From Gemmatimonadota bacterium (GTDB lineage: Bacteria; Gemmatimonadota; Gemmatimonadetes; Longimicrobiales; Gaopeijiaceae): a stretch of DNA of 64,000 bases. Positions 16,493 through 24,091 of the stretch are shown piece by piece. Each line of letters opens with the position of its first letter. Within the stretch, counting starts at the first letter, position 1. The position numbers were made by a program, and so were the translations under genes. A model generated the notes under the pieces. It was not told the DNA's origin. It did not search any database and saw only the letters and a program-made list of their open reading frames with translations. The DNA lies in the NCBI GenBank assembly GCA_007126575.1, contig SLBA01000072.1, forward strand, positions 25,212 to 89,211, in the 5' to 3' direction.

Positions 16493-18252
16493 CGCGCCCG
16501 CCCCTCTCACACGCGGTCTCGCGTTCGGCCGGGCTCGCCGGGTGTGCGGCCCTGGCGCTGGTCTTCTCGCTGCTTTCGCCCCCGGGTGTGGATGCCCAGG
16601 CCGGGCCCACCGGGAGCACGGCCCCCACCACCCTGGATCTCATCCTCCGCGGTGGACAGATCCTGGATGGGACCGGCAACCCGTGGTTCCACGGGGACGT
16701 GGGTATCCGCGACGGACGGATCGCGGCGGTGGGGGACCTGTCGGGCGTGACCGCGACGAACGACGTCGATGTGTCCGGGCACATGGTGGCCCCGGGGTTC
16801 ATCGATATCCATTCGCACGGAGACGGGCGCCTGATGCACGAGGATCCCCGATACCGCGCCGCCCCCTCCCTCGTGGCCCAGGGGATCACGACGGTGGTGA
16901 TCAACCAGGATGGCCGCTCGCCCTGGCCGATCCGGGACCAGGTCGCGACCCTGGTCGAACGGGGGCACGGGCCGAACGTGATCGTGCTCGTGGGTCATGG
17001 TCAGGTGAGGCGGCTCGCCATGGAGGACGATGTGGATCGTCCCGCGACCTCCGACGAGATCGAACGGATCCGGGAGCTGGTGCGCGAGGGGGTGGCCGAT
17101 GGCGCATGGGGCATCTCTTCGGCGCTCGAGTACAATCCGGGCCGCTGGGCCGAGACCGACGAGGTGGTGGCGGCGGTCGGGGAGGTCTTTGCGGGCGGAG
17201 GGGTCTACGTGGCCCATCAGCGCAGCGAGGGCTCCGACCCGATGTGGTACTGGCCGAGTCAGGACGAACCCGGGCCACCGACGCTGATCGACGCGGTGCT
17301 GGAGACGATCGAGATCGCCGAACGGACCGGAGTGCCCTCGGTGGCCTCCCACCTCAAGGCCAAGGGCTCGCACTACTGGGGCACCAGCCACACGGTGATC
17401 CAGCTCATCGAGTCCGCACGGGAGCGGGGGGTCCCGATCTACGGCGACCACTATCCCTACGAGACCACGGGAAGCGACGGGAATACGGTGCTGATCCCGG
17501 GCTGGGCCTTCGCGCGGGGCCGGGAACTGCTGGGCGACGCCGACGCGAGCAACGCCGACGCCATCGAGGCGGTTCTGGCCGTCGAAGAGCAGGCCGTGGC
17601 GCTTCGGGGCGACGTGGCCCACGAAATCCGGCGACGGGGCGGGCCCGATCGACTCCTGATCCTGAGCCACCCCGACGAGTCGCTCGACGGCCGTTCGGTC
17701 GAGGAGCTGGCCCGTGAGTGGGAGCTCGATCCGGTCGATGTCGCGTTTCGCCTCCAGTCCGAGGGAGACCGGAGTCGACGGGGAGGGGCGCACCTGCGGG
17801 GATTCTCGCTGCACGAGATGGATTTCGAGGCCTACGCGAGCCGGGACTGGATGCTGACGGCCTCCGATGGAGGGATCGCCGTACCCGAAGACGGGTTCGT
17901 GCACGTCCGATTCTACGGGACCTTCCCCCGCAGGATCGGCCACTATGCACGGGATCGCGGGGTGCTCTCGGTTCCGCACGCCGTGCGCTCCGCGACCTCG
18001 CTGCCCGCGCAGGTGCTGGGTCTGAAGGACCGGGGTCAGGTCAGGGAGGGCTTCGTGGCCGATCTCGTCGTCTTCCATCCCGACGACCTCGAGGACCGGA
18101 CGACCTTCTTCGAGCCGCACCAGTTCCCGGCGGGCCTCCCTCATGTCCTGGTCGAGGGGACCTTCGTGGTTCGGGACGGTGAACTGACCGGAGCACTTCC
18201 CGGACGCGTGCTCACGCCGACCGAGGACCGGGGACTCCCGAGACTGCCCTGA
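16489..18252 (+). CDS. Exported N-acyl-D-amino-acid deacylase / D-aminoacylase (amidohydrolase superfamily)
   Basis: A 587-residue amidohydrolase with an N-terminal signal peptide (GCAALALVFSLLSPP, cleavage near VDAQA). The composite beta-sandwich start ILRGGQILDGTGNPW, metal-binding HSHGDGR on the first strand, ASHLKAKGSHYWG, and the late SDGG are typical of D-aminoacylase and dihydroorotase-like enzymes that hydrolyse N-acyl-D-amino acids. The GTG start overlaps the AbgT stop (GTGA), which indicates coupled expression: one protein processes the compound outside the cytoplasm, the other moves a product or substrate. Exact acyl or amino-acid preference is not predictable. Confidence 0.88.
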   Translation: MTRPPLSHAVSRSAGLAGCAALALVFSLLSPPGVDAQAGPTGSTAPTTLDLILRGGQILDGTGNPWFHGDVGIRDGRIAAVGDLSGVTATNDVDVSGHMVAPGFIDIHSHGDGRLMHEDPRYRAAPSLVAQGITTVVINQDGRSPWPIRDQVATLVERGHGPNVIVLVGHGQVRRLAMEDDVDRPATSDEIERIRELVREGVADGAWGISSALEYNPGRWAETDEVVAAVGEVFAGGGVYVAHQRSEGSDPMWYWPSQDEPGPPTLIDAVLETIEIAERTGVPSVASHLKAKGSHYWGTSHTVIQLIESARERGVPIYGDHYPYETTGSDGNTVLIPGWAFARGRELLGDADASNADAIEAVLAVEEQAVALRGDVAHEIRRRGGPDRLLILSHPDESLDGRSVEELAREWELDPVDVAFRLQSEGDRSRRGGAHLRGFSLHEMDFEAYASRDWMLTASDGGIAVPEDGFVHVRFYGTFPRRIGHYARDRGVLSVPHAVRSATSLPAQVLGLKDRGQVREGFVADLVVFHPDDLEDRTTFFEPHQFPAGLPHVLVEGTFVVRDGELTGALPGRVLTPTEDRGLPRLP

Positions 18253-18344
18253 TCGTCCCGGTCCCGCCCGTCTTGCCTCGTCATGTCCGCAGGTCCTACT
18301 ATGTTCGCATTCCCGTACCCCAACAATCTGCAGGAGACCGACCC

Positions 18345-20939
18345 ATGACCTTCGACGCTTCCCTCGTCGGGGGCCTCCGCCGGAGCCTTTTCGCCGGGTT
18401 GGCCCTGGCGTTTCTGCTGCCCTTCGGACTCGAGGCCCAGAGCGCCGCCCTTCAAACCGAGGGCTACCTCGAACCTTCGCCCGAGATCGCGGCGCTCGTC
18501 GATGCTCCGCGTCACGAGAACGTCCTGCTCACGAACCTCAGCCCGGACGGGCAATACTTCCTGGACTCCGAGAGCGAGGGGCTGCCCCCCCTCGAACTCT
18601 TCGCCCGCACGTACTACCGGCTGGGTGGCGTCGAGATCGACCCGGTCGCGAACCGCTCGCGGAACCTGACCACTCGGGGGTCGGCCGGCTTCCGCCTGAT
18701 GAACGCCGAGACCGGTGAGCCGCGCGAGATCCAGGTTCCCGCCGGACACTCGGTCACCGGTGCCTCGTGGTCGCCCGACGGGAGCCGGATCGCCTTCCTG
18801 GCGCATTCCGACACCGAGACGCACCTGTTCGTGGCCGATGTGGCGACCGGCGAGTCCCGGCAGCTCTCCACGAGCCCGCTCCTGGCGACCCGGGTCACCT
18901 CCGCCCAGTGGAGCGGGGATGGCCGGAACCTGTTCGCGGTGGGAGTCCCGGCGGATCGCGATGTCGAGCCGATGCGGCCTGCGGTGCCCCGGACGCCTCT
19001 GATCCGGATCACCTCCGAAGAGGAGAACACCCTTCGCACGTATGCGTCGCTCCTCAGGGACCCCCACGAGGAAGACCTCCTCGAGTACTACACGACCGGC
19101 CAGCTGATGCGCTTTCCCGCAGATGGAGGGGATCCGGTGGCCGTCGGTGCGCCCTCGATGATCGAGTCCGTCGACGTGTCGCCTGACGGGATGAATGTCC
19201 GGGTGCGGAGCACGCAGCGCCCCTTCTCGTACATAGTGCCCGCTTCGCTCTTCGGCGATCTCGACGAGATCTGGGACCTCTCCGGAGACGTACTGCTCGA
19301 AGTCGAGCGTCGTGAGCTCCGTGATGGATCGCAGAACGGGAACGAAGACGACGACGAAGAGGAGCCCCGTCGCTCGATCAGCTGGCACCCCGGTGGCGAG
19401 GGGATCACCTTCCTGCAGCGGGATCCCGAGCGCTCCAACGACGAGGACACCGGCGACGAGGACACCGGCGACGAGGACGCCCGCAACGACGGACCCCGCA
19501 TGGACCGGGTCCTGCACTGGCTGCCCCCGTATGATGCGGGCACCGAGATCGAGCTGTTCGCGAGCGAGCGGGAGATCCGCAGCGCCCGGTTCTCGCCCGA
19601 GGCCGACTGGCTCTTCGTGACCGAACGCCGACAGGGCACCGAGACGCTCTTCGCGGTCGAGCTCGCCGACACCGAGACGCGGCACGAGATCTACCGATGG
19701 CAGCTCGACGAGTTCTACGAGAACCCCGGAAACCTGATGGGCACGTCGAACGATCTCGGCGTGTCGGTGGTACGGCTCTCGTCCGACGGAGAGCATGTCT
19801 ACCTTTCCGGGACCCGGTACTTCGAGAACCCCGATGAGGACGCCCCCCGGCCCTTCGTCGACCGGGTCGCGATCCGGAACGGTGATTCGGAGCGGATCTT
19901 CGAATCCGACGCCGATGTGTTCGAGCGGATCACCGGAGTCCTCGACGACGACATGAACCGCCTGGTCCTGGCCCGAGAGGCTCCGACGATGATTCCGGAC
20001 TCCTGGCTCCTCGACCGGAGCAGTGGGGATCTGCGTCAGCTCACTCGCAACGTGGATCACCACGAGCCCGTGACCAACGCGATCCGGGAGCGGATCATGG
20101 TCACGCGGGTCGACGGAATCTCGTTCAAGGTGGATGTGACCCTTCCGGCCGATTACCAGGAGGGCACCCGCCTGCCGGCGATCTTCTGGCACTACCCGCG
20201 CGAGTACTCCGATGTGGAGTCCTACGAGAACACCCTGAGGACCTACAACAGGAACAGCTTCCCCTCGGTGGGTGCACGCAGCATGGAGATTCTCACCGTG
20301 GCGGGCTACGCGGTGATCCAGCCGGATCATCCCACGATCGGGCCGTCGAACCGGATCAACGACAACTACCTGGTCGATCTGCGCGCCAACCACCTGGCGA
20401 CGATCGACGCACTCGACGCCCGTGGGTGGGTGGACCGTCAGCGCCTGGCGCTGGGGGGACACTCGTACGGCGGGTTCGGGACGATCAACGCGATGGTCCA
20501 CACCCCGTACTTCCGGGCCGGGATCGCCGGAGCCCCGAACTCGAACCGGCTGCTCACGCCGCTGGGATTCCAGACGGAGCGTCGGAACCTGTGGGATGCG
20601 CGCGAGACCTACAAGAACCTCTCTCCCTTCCTCTGGGCCGACCAGCTCAACGGCGCCCTCCTGATCTACCACGGTGAAGACGACCAGAACACGGGGACCT
20701 TCCCCGACAACTCCTGGCGCCTGATCCACGCGTTAAACGGGCTGGGCAAGACCGCGGCGCTCTACATGTACCCCTATGAGGGGCACGGACAGGCCACGCG
20801 CGAGACGCTCCTGGACATGTGGACCCGCTGGGTGGCGTGGCTCGACCACTACGTGAAGGATGCCGACGTGAACCAGCCGGTCGCACCGATCACGAGTGTG
20901 GTCGACGACTCGGATGCCGAGAACGAGTCTCGCCGGTAG
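18345..20939 (+). CDS. Secreted S9-family prolyl oligopeptidase
   Basis: An 864-residue peptidase with a signal peptide (FAGLALAFLLPFGLEAQS). Residues about 40-590 form a WD/beta-propeller-like domain with repeated SPDG motifs, and the C-terminal alpha/beta hydrolase domain carries the nucleophile Ser707 in GGHSYGGFG, Asp in HGEDDQNTG and His in YEGHGQA. Such enzymes cut short peptides, often after proline. A stretch near residues 325-390 is unusually acidic and includes a short tandem repeat. The ATG at 18345 lies 92 bases after the deacylase gene and probably belongs to the same transcript. Confidence 0.92.
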   Translation: MTFDASLVGGLRRSLFAGLALAFLLPFGLEAQSAALQTEGYLEPSPEIAALVDAPRHENVLLTNLSPDGQYFLDSESEGLPPLELFARTYYRLGGVEIDPVANRSRNLTTRGSAGFRLMNAETGEPREIQVPAGHSVTGASWSPDGSRIAFLAHSDTETHLFVADVATGESRQLSTSPLLATRVTSAQWSGDGRNLFAVGVPADRDVEPMRPAVPRTPLIRITSEEENTLRTYASLLRDPHEEDLLEYYTTGQLMRFPADGGDPVAVGAPSMIESVDVSPDGMNVRVRSTQRPFSYIVPASLFGDLDEIWDLSGDVLLEVERRELRDGSQNGNEDDDEEEPRRSISWHPGGEGITFLQRDPERSNDEDTGDEDTGDEDARNDGPRMDRVLHWLPPYDAGTEIELFASEREIRSARFSPEADWLFVTERRQGTETLFAVELADTETRHEIYRWQLDEFYENPGNLMGTSNDLGVSVVRLSSDGEHVYLSGTRYFENPDEDAPRPFVDRVAIRNGDSERIFESDADVFERITGVLDDDMNRLVLAREAPTMIPDSWLLDRSSGDLRQLTRNVDHHEPVTNAIRERIMVTRVDGISFKVDVTLPADYQEGTRLPAIFWHYPREYSDVESYENTLRTYNRNSFPSVGARSMEILTVAGYAVIQPDHPTIGPSNRINDNYLVDLRANHLATIDALDARGWVDRQRLALGGHSYGGFGTINAMVHTPYFRAGIAGAPNSNRLLTPLGFQTERRNLWDARETYKNLSPFLWADQLNGALLIYHGEDDQNTGTFPDNSWRLIHALNGLGKTAALYMYPYEGHGQATRETLLDMWTRWVAWLDHYVKDADVNQPVAPITSVVDDSDAENESRR
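19440..19484 (+). repeat. 15-bp in-frame tandem repeat (2 perfect copies plus 1 partial)
   Basis: GACGAGGACACCGGC occurs at 19440-19454 and 19455-19469, followed by a third copy with three changes at 19470-19484. It encodes DEDTG-DEDTG-DEDAR in an acidic loop of the S9 peptidase propeller. Copy-number change would keep the frame. Confidence 0.9.
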
Positions 20940-20963
20940 GCAGCCCGGTGGTTGAAGATGGTA

Positions 20964-21003
20964 CGGGGCGGGTCCGCGGACGGACCCGCCCCGCTTCATT
21001 TTC
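20964..21003 (+). terminator. Hairpin terminator between convergent peptidase genes
   Basis: A perfect 13-bp stem (20964-20976 with 20981-20993, loop CGGA) is followed by the T-rich tail CTTCATTTTCC. It ends the S9 peptidase transcript; with no T-run on its other side it would act only weakly on the opposing M14 operon. Confidence 0.85.
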
Positions 21004-21006
21004 CAC

Positions 21007-22614
21007 TCAGGGCAGCTCGGTCACCCGGAAGATCGGGAAGGGCCCCTCGGTCGCGAGCGATTCGAAGCGATCGTAGCGCAGGAGCCCGTGCATGGACTCC
21101 GGCTCGAGCGCGGTCGCCACCATCAGTCCCCGCAGCTGCGCGGTGCGCACCAGCACGTCGCCCTCGGCCGTCCGGTAGTTCCCCTCCTGTGCCCGGGTTT
21201 CGGGAATCTCGACCATGCCCTCCAGGTCGTGGGGGATGAACCCCAGAATGGTCAGCTGCTCGACCGTGAGGTTCATGTCGGCGTCGAGGACCTCGATCTC
21301 CACCTGATGGGCTTCCAGCAGGGCGATCACCTCGTCCTGACCGGCCGGGATCAGGTACGCCGGCGGAAGGGGGATTACCCGGTCGGCCACGATGTCGGGG
21401 AGCCAGCCCTCGATCCGGGCCGTTACCGTGTCTCCGACGACCCACTCCCCGTCCTCATCCCGGTGGACCGATTCGACGGGGATCTCGAGGGGGCCGTCGC
21501 CGGCCTCCCGTCGCATGGTGAGGACGAAGTCCTCGACCTCGCCCTCCCGGACCCGCTCGCGCGCGCCCCGCACCGTATTCAGAATCTGGATTCTGTTTTC
21601 GGCCGAGAACCGCAGAAGCGACTCGAGGGTGAGTCGCTGTACCTCGGCTCTGCGCCGCATGTCCTCGGCCCGCGGCTCGGAGCGCTTCCCCTCGACGATG
21701 AACGAGAGAGTGTTGAGTATGGCGAGCCCCTGGCGCCCGTCGTTCACATTGGTCGTCGACCAGCGGAGGGACTCGGGGCTGCCCACGATGTAGTTGTGCG
21801 CGGTGAAGCCCTTCCCTTCGAGTGCCTCGGTGGCGAAGGCGAGGAAGCCGTCGTGGGCCAGGTCGCGGATCTCTTCGGGGACGTTGAGGTTCGTGGGAAG
21901 GCCGATCTGCATGTCGAAGAGCCGGAGCCACCCCTCGTCGAGCCAGGCCCCGCTCCAGGGGCTGTACTCGTGGATGTCGACCGCCACTTCGGGCTCCCAT
22001 CGGTGGAAGAGTTCACGGAGGGCTCGGGACTCGGGGCCGTCGAGGATCAGGTGGCTCCGGTTCAGGTCGACACCCTCGGCGTTCTGACGCTGGTGGATCT
22101 CGCCCCCGTCCGGATTCACCTGGGGGACGAGGATCAGGTCCACATGCCGCAGGAGCTCGTCGTGGTCCCCACGGGCGAGCTCGAGTGCCAGCTTCAGCGC
22201 GCCCTCCTTCCCTGCGGGTTCGTTCCCGTGCTGCTGGGCGAAGGCGAGCACGAGCACCCGATCCTCGCGCTGCGCTCCGAACTCCCCGAGCCCGACCTTC
22301 AGGTAGGGAATCGAGCGTCCCTCGACCGAGGTGCCCAGGGTGTCGAGCGTCACGCGGGGGCTGACCGCGAGGGCCTCGACGAACTCCATGAGCGGCTCGT
22401 ACAGGGTGAGCTCGGAGTAGTCCGCCCCGGCCAGCGGGGTCTGGGTGGGGAGGGCGGCGAGGGCCTCTTCGGCGATTGGATCGGGCTCCGGCAGCGGATC
22501 GCCACACCCGGCGAGCACGAGCAGGAAGGCGACCAGGGAGAGCCGTGGGCGCCACCCGGGGCGCGCGGAGGTCGGGGGATCGAGGGGGACCAGGGGGTGA
22601 ATCGGCATCGACAA
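21007..22614 (-). CDS. M14-family zinc carboxypeptidase, lipoprotein
   Basis: A 535-residue lipoprotein (lipobox LAGC, Cys37) of the M14 metallocarboxypeptidases. The first zinc pair is in HGNE (129-132), the substrate-binding NPDG and LNRS follow, and the third zinc ligand is in DIHEYS. The C-terminal about 180 residues are a separate beta-rich region of unknown role. It lies 39 bases downstream of an acyltransferase and is the last gene of the operon starting at 27088, which begins with another M14 enzyme. It likely trims peptides at the outer face of a membrane. Confidence 0.9.
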   Translation of the reverse strand: MSMPIHPLVPLDPPTSARPGWRPRLSLVAFLLVLAGCGDPLPEPDPIAEEALAALPTQTPLAGADYSELTLYEPLMEFVEALAVSPRVTLDTLGTSVEGRSIPYLKVGLGEFGAQREDRVLVLAFAQQHGNEPAGKEGALKLALELARGDHDELLRHVDLILVPQVNPDGGEIHQRQNAEGVDLNRSHLILDGPESRALRELFHRWEPEVAVDIHEYSPWSGAWLDEGWLRLFDMQIGLPTNLNVPEEIRDLAHDGFLAFATEALEGKGFTAHNYIVGSPESLRWSTTNVNDGRQGLAILNTLSFIVEGKRSEPRAEDMRRRAEVQRLTLESLLRFSAENRIQILNTVRGARERVREGEVEDFVLTMRREAGDGPLEIPVESVHRDEDGEWVVGDTVTARIEGWLPDIVADRVIPLPPAYLIPAGQDEVIALLEAHQVEIEVLDADMNLTVEQLTILGFIPHDLEGMVEIPETRAQEGNYRTAEGDVLVRTAQLRGLMVATALEPESMHGLLRYDRFESLATEGPFPIFRVTELP

Positions 22615-22653
22615 ACTCTCGAAAATGATGGGGAAAGGGGGCGGGGAGTCCGG

Positions 22654-24087
22654 TCAGCCGAGCTCGGCCTGCAGGTTCCGGATCTGCCTCGCAAGTTCAC
22701 GCTGTCGTTCCAGGAGCCGGCTTCGAATATCGTTTCGTCCCTTCAGCACAAGGAACCGGCGGAGGTCTCCGGCCGCGTCGCCCCAGCGTTCCCGGATCCG
22801 CAGGGTGAGGAGGCCGAGCAGGGGCAGGATGATGAGGGAGCCCACGGCGAATCGCCACCCCCACACGTAGAAGATCAGAGCCGCGAAGAGGAGGACCCAG
22901 AGCCCGAGCGTCACGATCCCCCCGAGCACCTTGTAGGTCGCCCTCCGATCGTCCGGCAGGTCGAACCGGGGCTCAGCCCACCCGACGATCCTCCAGGGAA
23001 GGAGAAAGATCAGGGTGCCGATCAGCGCGAGGGGCGCGGCGAGCCCGAAGAACCCCAGGTTCATGAGGGTCCAGCGCCAGGCGACCGAGGCGCGGGGCCG
23101 GGTATGCAGGTCCCGTGGGTCGAGCGCCAGGCCGTCCAGGATGCGGGCGTGGCTCTCGAGTTCCTCGGCAAGGTGGGCGACGCCCGCGGCATCCCGTTCC
23201 CGGGCCTCGTCGAGTGCCACCGCGGTCCGCCTCATGCGAGCGAGCCAGCGGACGGGATTCTGGGTGTGACCACGCCCGAACTCGGCCGTATGGACCGCCT
23301 CGGCCGTCTCGACGAGGGGAAGGTCTTCCCACCGCTCGAGGTTCACGGTGACGCGCGAGAGCCCGGCGTGAATCCGCTCGGTCAGCTCTCGCACGGCGAT
23401 CCCTTCATCGCCCCCCTCGGCCCCGTTCCGGGCCTTCCGGGCGAGATCGGTCCAGCGAATCGGCTTTCCGATCAGGAGCAGCGCCTCGGAGCGGAAACGC
23501 TCCTTTCCGCCGCGGAAGGTCAGACCCACGGGAAGGATCGGGAAGGGCTCGTCGATGAACCGCATGGCACCCAGCGCGATTCGGGCGGATCCGGTCTTCA
23601 GCGGGGCGAGGGAGGGGGCCGAGTGCGAGAGGCCCTCCGGGAAGATCCCCACCGCCGAACCCTCGCCCAGTGCATTCCAGACCGCTTCGAAGGTGGCGCG
23701 GTTCCGGCCCATGAGCTCGGGGGCGTCCTCGCGGCGGTAGATCGGCAGGGCCCCGAGCCCACGAACGGCCCAGCCGATGCTGCGCTTCTCGAAGAGGGGG
23801 GCCTTGGCCAGGAAGCGCACGGGGCGATCCGCAGCCACCGAGACGAGCGCGGCATCGAGAAGCGAGTTCGGGTGGTTCGCCACGATCAGGACCGGTCCCC
23901 GGGGGGGAACCGGGCTGCCCGCGACGGTCACCTGGTAGTAGGTCCTCGCGGCGAAGGAGATGAAACGGTGCAGATTCCGATGCCAGCGGCCGGTACTCCC
24001 GTCGGGGGCGACCGCCGGGAATCCGGAATCGGACCGGGATCTCCCCCCCGGCCCGGGGGCCGAGGGGGATCCGGAGTGTGGGGGCAT
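22654..24087 (-). CDS. PlsC-like glycerol(-phosphate) acyltransferase, membrane protein
   Basis: A 477-residue acyltransferase. The catalytic block is NHPNSLLD at 71-78 (His72, Asp78: an HX5D spacing instead of the common HX4D) and the substrate block is FPEGLSHS at 149-156. The NHPN...D plus FPEGxSHS combination is typical of a large glycerol-phosphate/lysophospholipid acyltransferase subgroup, not of short PlsC. Three or four hydrophobic segments lie between about 375 and 450, and the end is a charged helix. The ATG at 24087 is 4 bases after the stop of the upstream M14 gene. Phospholipid remodelling is the likely role. Confidence 0.87.
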   Translation of the reverse strand: MPPHSGSPSAPGPGGRSRSDSGFPAVAPDGSTGRWHRNLHRFISFAARTYYQVTVAGSPVPPRGPVLIVANHPNSLLDAALVSVAADRPVRFLAKAPLFEKRSIGWAVRGLGALPIYRREDAPELMGRNRATFEAVWNALGEGSAVGIFPEGLSHSAPSLAPLKTGSARIALGAMRFIDEPFPILPVGLTFRGGKERFRSEALLLIGKPIRWTDLARKARNGAEGGDEGIAVRELTERIHAGLSRVTVNLERWEDLPLVETAEAVHTAEFGRGHTQNPVRWLARMRRTAVALDEARERDAAGVAHLAEELESHARILDGLALDPRDLHTRPRASVAWRWTLMNLGFFGLAAPLALIGTLIFLLPWRIVGWAEPRFDLPDDRRATYKVLGGIVTLGLWVLLFAALIFYVWGWRFAVGSLIILPLLGLLTLRIRERWGDAAGDLRRFLVLKGRNDIRSRLLERQRELARQIRNLQAELG

Positions 24088-24091
24088 CGGG

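Noticed and set aside
14798..16510. A 570-codon open frame antisense to the AbgT gene
   Set aside because: The product is almost entirely charged residues and prolines, while the sense frame has clear transmembrane segments and family motifs.
18141..20729. An open frame of 862 codons antisense to the S9 peptidase
   Set aside because: It is the mirror of a high-GC gene with strong codon bias; the sense strand has signal peptide and catalytic motifs, the antisense product has low-complexity Arg/Val/Asp composition and no recognisable domain.
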